Shown piece by piece: positions 27,887 to 38,975 of a DNA stretch of 51,960 bases. The number at the start of each line of letters is the position of its first letter. Positions within the stretch are counted from its first letter, which is position 1. Source of the DNA: Pseudoalteromonas atlantica (GTDB taxonomy: Bacteria; Pseudomonadota; Gammaproteobacteria; Enterobacterales; Alteromonadaceae); contig BJUT01000028.1 in the NCBI GenBank assembly GCA_007988745.1, forward strand, positions 1 to 51,960, in the 5' to 3' direction. The position numbers and the translations under genes are program-made. The notes below the pieces were generated by a model that worked only from the letters and a program-made list of their open reading frames with translations, was not told the origin of the DNA and searched no databases.

Positions 27887-29146
27887 CTAGTGAGAGTGAC
27901 TTGCGCCGCTTTTTAAAATATCGGCTTTAATTACATAACTATTCTCAGTTACGTACTCACTGTTTGGCGAAAGCCCTTCGAGCACTTCTACCCATTCGCT
28001 GTTTTTAGCACCGAGTTTTACTGGGCGTACTTCAAACACATTGCCACTTTTTATAAACACGCTAGGTTTGCCGTTAAATTCTTGAATAGCATTCGCTTTG
28101 ACGCGTACAGCCGCATCTACTTTTGCAGTACTAATGTCGCTATTAACATGCATACCTGGTCGCCAATGGCCATCAGGGTTTTTAAGCTCGATTCGCGCAC
28201 GTGCAATGTGCCCACCACTCATCATTGGGGCTATGTAAAACACCTCACCTTGGGCATTTAAATGATGATGTAAGTCATACACTGTAGCGCTTTGCCCTAT
28301 GGCGAGCTTTTCAATGTTATCGGGAAAGGCCGACAGCTCAACCCATACGGTTTCAAGGTTTACTATTTGCATTAAAGCGCTACTGGCAAGCTCGCCGCGC
28401 TTTAAATATTGCTCGGTAATAACACCTGTAATTGGGCTTTTTATGGTGTAATTTTGTAGGGTTTCACGGTTGGTTATGCTGGCAAGCTTATCGCCTTTTT
28501 TAACGCTTTGACCAATGCTTACAAAAATATCGTTAACTAACCCGGTATAAGGCGCCATTACTTCAACGGTGCTCTGCGCAGTGGGTGCTATAACACCAAA
28601 TAAAGTATCGGTTAGCTCAACGCTACCTGCTTTTGCAATGTCAGTTTTAATACCAGCGCGTTCACTTGCTTTCTCGCTTAGCGTTGTGCGCCCTTCTTCT
28701 TGCTCATAATGATAATTTATTTCAGCGCCTTTATAGCGAGCCATTACATCAAGCTTAAAAGAATGCGGCTCGTTTACGCTCACGGTACTTACTAAATAGT
28801 CATCTTCAGCTTTAAAGCGAATTAGCTGTGGCGCTTCACTTAAACGCTGCACGTTTATGGTTACGTCCAACTGGTTTATATCAACGGTTTTATTGTTCTT
28901 AAACCCATATATTCGCAGCTCGGTATTACCGGCAAACTGGGTTAATTTAAGCTCTAAATCAAGGGCGTTATTGGTTAGTAAAAAGCCGCCGTGTGGGCCT
29001 TTTTGTGTGTGTTCGTCTTTATGGCCTTGTTCGTGGCTGTCACCATGACTTTCTTCGTGATTGTCATCAGATGCCATAGCCATGCTACTTAAAAATGGGA
29101 GTGTAAGTAATTGCGTAATTAATAATGCGATAAGAGTTTTATTCAT
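27887..29146 (-). CDS. czcB: CzcB-type periplasmic adaptor subunit
   Basis: Membrane fusion protein linking the RND pump to the outer membrane channel; 419 residues with a signal peptide (about 1-25). The mature N terminus is His- and acid-rich (His30, 34, 38, 42, 46, 52), a likely metal-binding tail of CzcB type, followed by a barrel-sandwich domain (KSPITGVITEQYLKRGE) and the C-terminal beta domain; it ends in SHSH. Its ATG overlaps the czcC stop (ATGA), so translation is coupled. Confidence 0.92.
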   Translation of the reverse strand: MNKTLIALLITQLLTLPFLSSMAMASDDNHEESHGDSHEQGHKDEHTQKGPHGGFLLTNNALDLELKLTQFAGNTELRIYGFKNNKTVDINQLDVTINVQRLSEAPQLIRFKAEDDYLVSTVSVNEPHSFKLDVMARYKGAEINYHYEQEEGRTTLSEKASERAGIKTDIAKAGSVELTDTLFGVIAPTAQSTVEVMAPYTGLVNDIFVSIGQSVKKGDKLASITNRETLQNYTIKSPITGVITEQYLKRGELASSALMQIVNLETVWVELSAFPDNIEKLAIGQSATVYDLHHHLNAQGEVFYIAPMMSGGHIARARIELKNPDGHWRPGMHVNSDISTAKVDAAVRVKANAIQEFNGKPSVFIKSGNVFEVRPVKLGAKNSEWVEVLEGLSPNSEYVTENSYVIKADILKSGASHSH

Positions 29147-30405
29147 GATTGATGAGTCTCAATTAAAGGTTGGCCAGTTAAACGCTCAAGGGTAAGGAGC
29201 ACTTGATATAGCTCGCTATGGGTGTTGATAAGTGCACGTTTAGAATCAAATAAAGCTTGCTGTGCATCGAGTAATTGCAATACCGATATTTGCCCTTGTT
29301 GATAGCTTTTTAAACTTTGTTTTATGAGCGTTTGCGCTTGTGGAATAACGCGCTGTGTTAAAAGCTGTGCTTGCGCCGCTTTACCTTGGTAATACGCATA
29401 GAGCGTGCGTATTTGCTTACGTAACTGTATACGTAATTGCCCTTGTTGTTCATTAAGTAGCGTAAGCTGATGCTGCGCCGCCTCAATATTACCGCCATTA
29501 GCGTTACTTAATTGCAGCGGCATTGAAAACGAAAACACTAACGAGCTGGCATCAGCTTGCTGGTTATATCGCACACCACCACCAAGGGTTAAATCACTTT
29601 GACCCGTTGATTTTTGCAGTGCTAAATTAGCCGTTTGTTGCATGTATTGCTGCTGTAGTAGTGCAAATTCTGGTGCTGTATTTACCATATCAAGTAACGC
29701 TGCCTCACTTTTAATAGCAGCTATTTTTGATAAATCTCCCGCATAGTAATCACTCACTTGCTCCTCTTGCCAAAGCTCATTGAGTGCTAAGCGAGAGCGC
29801 TCAAATTCACTTTGTAGCATGGCCGTGTTTAAATCTACTTGGCTTAATGCATAACGCATGCGGGTTACATTAGCACTTGAGACCGCACCGGCTTTAGCGC
29901 GTTTTTCAATTGCGTTGAGTGCCTGCTTAACAGTGTTTTTACGCTCACTGTTTAGTGCAATTAACGCCTGAAATTTTAGCACTTGGTAATAACGCTCAGC
30001 GGTGGTTGCTAAAAGTGCTAACCGAGTATTTTTATACTCAATTGTTTGCGCTTTTATATTTGCAGTAGCGTAATTAATACGATTTTGGCGTTTATCGCCA
30101 AGCTCAATTAACTGGCTTAAAGCCAGCGTGTACTGCGCCCCCGAAAACGCATGAGAGCCATGAGTTCCTAAAAAGTTTTCAGCTTCAAAGCTCAGCTCAG
30201 GGTTAGGTGAAAGCGCGGCTTGGCTTTTAAGCGCGGTTAATATTTTTTGATGGTACGGGTAGCGTTTAAGCTGTAAGTTTTGCTGCTCGGTATTTTTAAG
30301 CGCTTGCTTTAGCGTTAATACGTTTTGAGGCTCGCTTTTTGCCAAAGCGCTCAGTGTTGGTAGTGCACACAGTAGCGCCACCAGCATAAGTAGTTTTTTG
30401 TTCAT
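29143..30405 (-). CDS. czcC: CzcC-type outer membrane efflux channel
   Basis: TolC-family outer membrane factor, 420 residues, with a signal peptide MNKKLLMLVALLCALPTLSA and two repeats of the long helical hairpin region (for example LSQLIELGDKRQNRINYATA). The start at 30405 is an ATG directly followed by a standard signal peptide; a longer frame uses TTG and adds seven unlikely residues. First of the three pump genes, with a 148-base gap after the small His/Cys protein gene, which contains no clear terminator. Confidence 0.9.
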   Translation of the reverse strand: MNKKLLMLVALLCALPTLSALAKSEPQNVLTLKQALKNTEQQNLQLKRYPYHQKILTALKSQAALSPNPELSFEAENFLGTHGSHAFSGAQYTLALSQLIELGDKRQNRINYATANIKAQTIEYKNTRLALLATTAERYYQVLKFQALIALNSERKNTVKQALNAIEKRAKAGAVSSANVTRMRYALSQVDLNTAMLQSEFERSRLALNELWQEEQVSDYYAGDLSKIAAIKSEAALLDMVNTAPEFALLQQQYMQQTANLALQKSTGQSDLTLGGGVRYNQQADASSLVFSFSMPLQLSNANGGNIEAAQHQLTLLNEQQGQLRIQLRKQIRTLYAYYQGKAAQAQLLTQRVIPQAQTLIKQSLKSYQQGQISVLQLLDAQQALFDSKRALINTHSELYQVLLTLERLTGQPLIETHQS

Positions 30406-30553
30406 ATAGCATATCCGTTTTAACAAACAGAGTTGGCTTAATCACTATGCCTATTTTAAAAACAAGCGCGATTAAGCAACCTAAATATGTACATAACTAG
30501 CCTTGTAGCGCACAGGCGCAGGCAGTTATATACAAAGTGTTTAAAATTAAAAA

Positions 30554-30862
30554 CTAGCTATAAAAATTGGGTGGCGGAACATCTGGTGGGTAATTTAAAC
30601 CATTGTAACAAGCATTGTTTGTGGCTTGGCTTTGTTCAGGGCTTATTGAATGATTTATCGTACTGTAGTAACCACAGTGGCAATGCTGATGGGCATGAAT
30701 TTCGGTAGGTGGTTGCGCGTCTTCATCGTCTGTATCGGCCACAGACTGAATGTGCGAAGCATGATCGACTTCTTCTTGTAAATGATACGCGGCAGCATCA
30801 CAGCTAATAAAGCTGTGTACAAGCACAAGAAGTATCACGACTAAAAAGTAGTTTGAGCGCAT
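30554..30862 (-). CDS. small secreted His/Cys-rich protein of the efflux operon
   Basis: A 102-residue protein with a signal sequence (hydrophobic 5-20, Cys21) and a mature part that is acidic, then carries a compact potential metal-binding cluster HAHQHCHC (residues 56-63), two more cysteines or histidines downstream (His71, Cys85), and a Pro-rich end. AGG lies seven bases before the ATG. It lies between the arsR gene and czcC on the same strand, so a periplasmic metal-binding or sensing role is plausible. I do not recognise a family with confidence. Confidence 0.65.
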   Translation of the reverse strand: MRSNYFLVVILLVLVHSFISCDAAAYHLQEEVDHASHIQSVADTDDEDAQPPTEIHAHQHCHCGYYSTINHSISPEQSQATNNACYNGLNYPPDVPPPNFYS

Positions 30863-30888
30863 CCATTACCTAATTAAATTTAAAGTAG

Positions 30889-30912
30889 GTTCCTATTTTA
30901 CAAACTAGGAAC
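30889..30912. promoter_or_regulatory. inverted repeat upstream of the efflux operon
   Basis: GTTCCTA (30889-30895) and TAGGAAC (30906-30912), 10-base spacer, 17-base centre-to-centre, lies 27 bases upstream of the His/Cys protein start in the region where the operon promoter is expected. Different from the TTTCTA-type sites around arsR, so a second regulator may act here. Confidence 0.45.
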
Positions 30913-30978
30913 AGCGGCATATTAAACCCGCGCGCGTCTTGAGGTCAATAAACAACGCGCAAAACCGTTGATAAAAGT

Positions 30979-31272
30979 TTACTGCCCTTCGTCTACACAA
31001 CATTCGTTTTGTAAAAAACCAATTACATCGTCTAAGCGCTGGTACATAGCCACGCAATAAAGCGTGCGCCCTTCGCGCCTTTGGCTAATTAGCCCAGCGT
31101 TAACTAAGCCCGATATATGGTGCGAAAGTGTAGAGCCCGCCATGCTTAGCTCTTCTTGTATATTGCCAACACTAATTCCAGTGTGCCCTGCTTTAACTAC
31201 ACGCTTATATATAGTTAAACGCGTAGGATGGCCTAATTCTTTTAATGCTTTTGCAACGTCGATAATTTCCAT
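30979..31272 (-). CDS. ArsR/SmtB family metalloregulator
   Basis: A 97-residue winged-helix repressor of the ArsR family; it releases DNA when it binds metal or metalloid. The recognition region GSTLSHHISGLVNAGLISQRREGRTLYC (about residues 47-74) is typical, and the C-terminal QNECCVDEGQ offers a Cys pair as a thiolate ligand site near the dimer interface. Divergent from the ArsP-type permease gene and upstream of the czc genes on the same strand. Two TTTCTA/TAGAAA palindromes in the divergent region are likely its operators. Confidence 0.88.
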   Translation of the reverse strand: MEIIDVAKALKELGHPTRLTIYKRVVKAGHTGISVGNIQEELSMAGSTLSHHISGLVNAGLISQRREGRTLYCVAMYQRLDDVIGFLQNECCVDEGQ

Positions 31273-31284
31273 TACAACCTCGTA

Positions 31285-31304
31285 ATTTCTAAATTATTAG
31301 AAAT
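31285..31304. promoter_or_regulatory. ArsR-type operator O1
   Basis: A perfect inverted repeat ATTTCTAA-ATTA-TTAGAAAT just upstream of the arsR start (31272), fitting autoregulation. Confidence 0.65.
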
Positions 31305-31394
31305 AATAACAATTTGAATCTTTAAATACAGCTTTATTAGCAAGTTACCTTAAAAGTTAAAAAATAAAACATTTAAAAACAAGGGCATAAAAAC

Positions 31395-31416
31395 TATTTC
31401 TATATATCTAGAAATA
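31395..31416. promoter_or_regulatory. ArsR-type operator O2
   Basis: TATTTCTA-TATATC-TAGAAATA, the same TTTCTA/TAGAAA core as O1, ending six bases before the -35 box of the permease promoter. Confidence 0.65.
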
Positions 31417-31421
31417 AAGTA

Positions 31422-31450
31422 TTGACGATATTATTGCCCATCAATATACT
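31422..31450 (+). promoter_or_regulatory. permease promoter
   Basis: TTGACG (31422-31427), 17-base spacer, TATACT (31445-31450): a strong sigma-70 promoter abutting operator O2. Confidence 0.75.
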
Positions 31451-31466
31451 TCCATAAAATTCGAAA

Positions 31467-31491
31467 TATAACTTACTTAACGTAAGTTATA
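31467..31491 (+). promoter_or_regulatory. leader hairpin of the permease mRNA
   Basis: A perfect 10-base inverted repeat TATAACTTAC (31467-31476) / GTAAGTTATA (31482-31491) lies about 10 bases after the predicted transcription start and 14 bases before the GGAG of the permease. It may be an mRNA stabilising hairpin or another operator. Confidence 0.5.
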
Positions 31492-31514
31492 CCCTGTGTA
31501 CTTTGGAGTGCGTT

Positions 31515-32501
31515 ATGAGTAATGAAATGCTAGCAATGGCAAAAGAGGCGTTAGGCATGTTTGCCTTTTTAGCTACAGAGTTAACTATTTTATTTATTGT
31601 TATTAGTTATTTAGTGGGTGTTTTACAGCTATTTATAACACCCGAAAAAATTCAATCTATTTTAAGTTCAAAAAACGGTAAGGGCTACGTTGTTGCTGCT
31701 TTATTGGGGGCTATTACACCATTTTGTTCGTGCTCAACCATTCCGTTTTTAAAAGGATTATTAAGAGCGAGAGCGGGCTTTGGCCCTATGATGGTATTTT
31801 TATTTGGCAGCCCGCTACTTAACCCGGTGATCATTGGGTTATTTGTAATTACCTTTGGCTGGCAGGTCGCTTTATTTTACTTTTTAGTGGCTATGGTGGT
31901 GTCGGTTGTAGCAGGCTATACCCTTGAAAAGCTAGGCTTTGAAAGGTATGTAAAACCAGAAGCTTACAGCACAGAATCTACTAGTAGCTGCGCAAAACCA
32001 AGCTGTAGTGAGCCTAAAGAAGTTGAGCCAAGCTGTGCAACCACAAGCTGCGGCGAACCTAAAGCAATAGAGCCTACTAAAAAAGCGCAGCCTAATCGCT
32101 GGGTAAAAGTGTGGCATGCAACCTTTAAAGACTTTAAACAGGTGTTTCCGTACTTAATGCTAGGGGTAGCAATAGGCTCGTTTATTTATGGCTTTATTCC
32201 TACCGAGCTAATTGCTAAATATGCGGGCGATGGTATGTGGTATGCCATTCCTATTGCAGCCATTATTGGTATTCCACTTTATATTAGAGCCGAAGCCGTT
32301 ATTCCGCTAAGTGCCGCATTGGTCAAAAAAGGCATGGCGCTTGGCTCGGTAATGGCATTAATAATTGGCAGCGCGGGCGCAAGCTTAACAGAAGTTATTT
32401 TGCTTAAATCAATTTTTAAAAACCAAATGATAGCCGCCTTTTTGTTTGTCATTATTACTATGGCTATTGGTGCAGGCTTTTTATACCAAGCTATTTTTTA
32501 A
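31515..32501 (+). CDS. ArsP/UPF0718 family permease with Cys-rich repeat loop
   Basis: A 328-residue permease of the COG0701 family, whose ArsP members export trivalent organoarsenicals. The hallmark ITPFCSCSTIPFLKGL lies in the second conserved helix region, with a second conserved half around IPLYIRAEAVIPLS. About eight helices. Between the two halves a hydrophilic loop holds a 15-residue tandem repeat, SCAKPSCSEPKEVEP (158-172) and SCATTSCGEPKAIEP (173-187), giving Cys159, 164, 174, 179. The ATG at 31515 is preferred over an upstream TTG because GGAG lies six bases before it. Divergent from arsR. Confidence 0.82.
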   Translation: MSNEMLAMAKEALGMFAFLATELTILFIVISYLVGVLQLFITPEKIQSILSSKNGKGYVVAALLGAITPFCSCSTIPFLKGLLRARAGFGPMMVFLFGSPLLNPVIIGLFVITFGWQVALFYFLVAMVVSVVAGYTLEKLGFERYVKPEAYSTESTSSCAKPSCSEPKEVEPSCATTSCGEPKAIEPTKKAQPNRWVKVWHATFKDFKQVFPYLMLGVAIGSFIYGFIPTELIAKYAGDGMWYAIPIAAIIGIPLYIRAEAVIPLSAALVKKGMALGSVMALIIGSAGASLTEVILLKSIFKNQMIAAFLFVIITMAIGAGFLYQAIF

Positions 32502-33325
32502 ATGCTCATTTTTCTAAACTCAGTGGGTGACACGCCCACTGATTTTTTAAACCGTTTTGAAAAATTAAATATATTAGGGTACCCCACGTAAGCGGCAATA
32601 TGGGCAACCGGCCAGCGGGTATTTAGTAGCAAGTTTTTAGCCCGTTTAATACGTAAATAAATCAGCTGCTGCATAGGACTTTTACCAAATTGCGCTTGGC
32701 ATAACCTGTGTAAATGCGGTGCTGAGTAATGTACTTGTTCGCACATAGCCTCTATTGTCCAATCAAACTGCAGGCGTTCTTCTACCTCTAAAAACAAGCT
32801 GGTTAATCTATTTTGCCCGCCTATTTGCGGCTCGCTTTGAAGCGTAGTATTTAAGTAGTGGCTTAAAATAGGCATTACGCCTTCGCGCAAAGTAGCGTTT
32901 GTCTCGCTGTATAAAAGCTCCATAGCTAAATGTAATGGCGCTAACTGCTGATTAGTTAATACTTTAGCCTGCGCTAAATTTAAATGTTGCCAACGCTTGG
33001 TGTTTGCAAGGTTTAGCCAAATAACATCCCATTTTTCGCTCGCTATTTTAACCTCAAAACTTTGCCTTGCAGGCAATATAGCTAAGCTATTTTCGGCAAG
33101 TGCATATTGGTTATTAATGGTTTTTAGCGTGCCCTGGCCAGCCAAGGTATAAAAAAGAGTGTGTTCAAGCGGGTTAGTACGCGCAACACAATAATCACCC
33201 AATAAATTTGAGCAACCTGCCAGCTCTATTTCAAGGCTTGGCATTTGCGAAAGCGTGGCTAAATCAATAAACCGCTCTGTACACTCTGGGCCAATATCGA
33301 GTACATCTACAATGGTGTTGCGCAT
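32498..33325 (-). CDS. AraC family regulator, likely of lacZ
   Basis: A 275-residue regulator with an N-terminal cupin-like ligand domain (PLEHTLFYTLAGQGTLKTIN) and C-terminal double helix-turn-helix ending IAAYVGYPNIFNFSKRFKKSVGVSPTEFRK. It is divergent from lacZ with a 112-base gap, so it probably responds to a galactoside or related sugar and activates lacZ. Its 3' end overlaps the stop of the upstream permease by four bases (convergent). Confidence 0.85.
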   Translation of the reverse strand: MRNTIVDVLDIGPECTERFIDLATLSQMPSLEIELAGCSNLLGDYCVARTNPLEHTLFYTLAGQGTLKTINNQYALAENSLAILPARQSFEVKIASEKWDVIWLNLANTKRWQHLNLAQAKVLTNQQLAPLHLAMELLYSETNATLREGVMPILSHYLNTTLQSEPQIGGQNRLTSLFLEVEERLQFDWTIEAMCEQVHYSAPHLHRLCQAQFGKSPMQQLIYLRIKRAKNLLLNTRWPVAHIAAYVGYPNIFNFSKRFKKSVGVSPTEFRKMSI

Positions 33326-33392
33326 AATTTAAAATGATAGTTTTGGATAAATAAAAGAGAGCTTTAAGCATAACCGCAACACATTATTTTAG

Positions 33393-36536
<3,144 letters not shown>

Positions 36537-36557
36537 AACAGCGCTTAACCCATACAA

Positions 36558-36588
36558 AAATAGCGGCTAATTTAGCCGCTATTTTTTT
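36558..36588. terminator. bidirectional intrinsic terminator
   Basis: AAATAGCGGCTAA (36558-36570) pairs with TTAGCCGCTATTT (36572-36584) with further T residues. It separates lacZ from the convergent DoxX gene. Confidence 0.9.
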
Positions 36589-36610
36589 AATACTGAATTG
36601 TTATTTACTA

Positions 36611-37069
36611 CTACTGAGGCAGCGATTTGTTCGCTAACTTTTTAGCAATTACGTTATCAACCGATAAGCTACCTGCCCCTTGTATAGCCAGTGCAGCCGT
36701 GGCAACTAACAAAGTAAGTGCGAACTCATAGCCGTTGTTTGCTGCAAATAAACCATGACTAATGTGTACGCTAAATATCGCAATCAGCATAGTAAACGCC
36801 GTAACTACAGCCGCTGGGCGCGTTAATAAACCAATGACTAAGGCAATGCCGCCAAAAAATTCAGCGCTGCCTGCCATCATTGCAAGCCAATAGCCAGGCT
36901 CAAGGCCAATGCTTGCCATCCACTGCCCTGTGCCTTCAAGACCGTAGCCACCAAACCAAGCAAATAATTTTTGTGCGCCGTGCGCTGCTAAAATTAAACC
37001 AACGGGTACACGTAAAATAAGTGCTGCCATTCCTGCGTTAGAGCTTAATAATGAGTGTAAGTATTTCAT
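36611..37069 (-). CDS. DoxX family membrane protein
   Basis: A 152-residue four-helix membrane protein; the N-terminal LILRVPVGLILAAHGAQKLF and the AEFFGGIALVIGLLTRPAA segment are characteristic of DoxX/YphA proteins. Function is not established for most members (roles in thiosulfate:quinone chemistry or redox stress exist for relatives). The ATG at 37069 has AGGATCAC upstream and starts the conserved region; the longer frame adds 21 unrelated residues. Confidence 0.85.
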   Translation of the reverse strand: MKYLHSLLSSNAGMAALILRVPVGLILAAHGAQKLFAWFGGYGLEGTGQWMASIGLEPGYWLAMMAGSAEFFGGIALVIGLLTRPAAVVTAFTMLIAIFSVHISHGLFAANNGYEFALTLLVATAALAIQGAGSLSVDNVIAKKLANKSLPQ

Positions 37070-37243
37070 AGTGTGATCCTGTTTTATTGTTAATAAGGCT
37101 AGTAACCAATGAGTACAGTTTACTATCATCATTTAAAACAATTAATACGAATATTATTGCCAAATTATCAACATGGTGTTTTTAATTGCTTAACTAAGTT
37201 GCGGCTATTTTGTACTTAGCGGGCATAAGCACCTCAGGAGCTA

Positions 37244-37275
37244 GTTTAATAGCGCACTTTTAAGCGTTATTAAAC
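37244..37275 (+). promoter_or_regulatory. stem-loop upstream of diguanylate cyclase gene
   Basis: GTTTAATAGCGC (37244-37255) and GCGTTATTAAAC (37264-37275) pair with one mismatch around an eight-base loop, 67 bases before the start codon. No T tract follows. Role unknown. Confidence 0.4.
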
Positions 37276-37342
37276 AGTAAACTAATAGCTAAATAGTCCG
37301 GCTCTGCTAGTATAAAAAAAGTAGTAAAAATTGGATCCGCTT

Positions 37343-38950
37343 ATGAGCTATAAAGGTAATAGATTGACGTTTTTCCCACCTAAAAATAAGGGGGCGCTCT
37401 TTTTTGTTTTCATTACTTTGCTCACGTTATTTATTACTTTTGATTCTCATGCTGCCGATACATGTAAAATAAAGCACTTAAACTCACCCACGCCTGCCTC
37501 TGTGCTAAAGGTAAATACTCCTTCTGAACTCACTGCTCAACGCGGTGTTAATCAATATAAAATAAGTTGCTCTGTTAAAAATGGTGGCGTACTAAGCTTT
37601 TTACGCCCGGGGCTAGATAGCTTTACTTGGCAGCAAAACAACACTGTAAAAGCGCCCTTAAAAGCAGGGCAAGTAGCCTACTTAATGGACTCGGGGGCTT
37701 TTACAGCCACAATAACATTAGAATCAAAGCTTAATTACACACCGCGGTTTAAATGGCAGCCAACTCATATTTATTTTAAAAAAGCACAGCAACATTCGCT
37801 GATTATGGGCTCATTTTATGGGTTGTGCATTACACTTATTTTTTATGTATTAATAATGGGACATAGACTTAACGAAAGTGTATTTAAGCTCTACAGCATT
37901 TACATTTTTTGTATTGGCAGCTTTATTTTACTCCAAGAAGGGCAACTGTATTTATTTGTAACGCAGCATGTCTCTGGCGTTATTTTTAACTTATACCTAC
38001 TTAGCATTGGCTTAACCGTACTAAGTGCCACATGGTTTATGCTTGCGTTACTCGAGACTAATAAACGCTGGCCTAAATTAACCAAGCTGCTCAAAACATT
38101 GGCCTGTACTGTAATGCTATGCGCGGTACTTAAAATGCTCGTTACCGACCTGTTATTTTGGACAATAGCAGGGCATATAATGGCTTATTCTTCGCTGTTT
38201 ATTGTGGCTGTTATTTTTACTTTAGCAGCCATGCAAGCCCTCAAAGGTGTACGCGAGGCAACACTCGTATTTGTAGCGCTTAGCTTTGTATTAGTAAGTA
38301 TGATTTTTAGGGTGCTGCTTATTAACCAAAGCCCGTTTATGCAGCGTTATGGGTTTGTCTTAGCGTTTGCGGTTGAATCATTTTTATTAGCTGTTGCGGT
38401 TTCAAGGCGTATAAGCCGAATGCGAATTGCACAAAAGCGCGCCGAAACCGAAGCAGACTACGACCCCCTTTGTGGTATTTTAAACCGCAGGGGCTGGGCT
38501 AAAAAATCATCCGCGCTTATCAATATGCACGCCAAAAAAGGCGGCGTATTATGTTTGATGTATATAGATTTAGACGACTTTAAACAAATAAACGACAGCT
38601 ACGGCCATGCTGTAGGCGATGACGCTTTATGCAACGTTGCCCGTTGCTTAAAAAGCAGTGTTCGCAGCAGCGATGCTGTAGGGCGCTTAGGCGGTGATGA
38701 ATTTGTCGTACTTGCACATTTTTATACTAATGCGCAGGTAAATCCTAAAACTCATCATTTAAAAACCGCCTTAAATAGGCTCACAATAAATCACAACAAC
38801 GACCCTATAGCCATTAAAGCGAGTATGGGTACTACCGTATTTAGTGAACCGCCCCACTCTATTGATGAAATTTTAAAAGCGGGCGACACCGCCATGTACC
38901 ACGAAAAAATACAACGAAAGGTTAAACCGCTCACGTTAGTAGATGGCTAA
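37343..38950 (+). CDS. 7TM-DISM diguanylate cyclase
   Basis: Membrane enzyme making cyclic di-GMP from two GTP in response to an external signal. The 535-residue protein has a signal or anchor segment (about 20-38), a periplasmic part (to about 145), seven membrane helices of the 7TMR-DISM type (about 150-365), and a C-terminal GGDEF domain starting YDPLCGILNRRGW. The active motif GGDEF (about 450-454) is intact and RSSD nine residues upstream is a product-inhibition (RxxD) site. ATG at 37343 has a GGA box before it; an in-frame TTG upstream is less likely. Confidence 0.87.
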   Translation: MSYKGNRLTFFPPKNKGALFFVFITLLTLFITFDSHAADTCKIKHLNSPTPASVLKVNTPSELTAQRGVNQYKISCSVKNGGVLSFLRPGLDSFTWQQNNTVKAPLKAGQVAYLMDSGAFTATITLESKLNYTPRFKWQPTHIYFKKAQQHSLIMGSFYGLCITLIFYVLIMGHRLNESVFKLYSIYIFCIGSFILLQEGQLYLFVTQHVSGVIFNLYLLSIGLTVLSATWFMLALLETNKRWPKLTKLLKTLACTVMLCAVLKMLVTDLLFWTIAGHIMAYSSLFIVAVIFTLAAMQALKGVREATLVFVALSFVLVSMIFRVLLINQSPFMQRYGFVLAFAVESFLLAVAVSRRISRMRIAQKRAETEADYDPLCGILNRRGWAKKSSALINMHAKKGGVLCLMYIDLDDFKQINDSYGHAVGDDALCNVARCLKSSVRSSDAVGRLGGDEFVVLAHFYTNAQVNPKTHHLKTALNRLTINHNNDPIAIKASMGTTVFSEPPHSIDEILKAGDTAMYHEKIQRKVKPLTLVDG

Positions 38951-38975
38951 ATTTAAGCAATACTGCTTATTGCTA

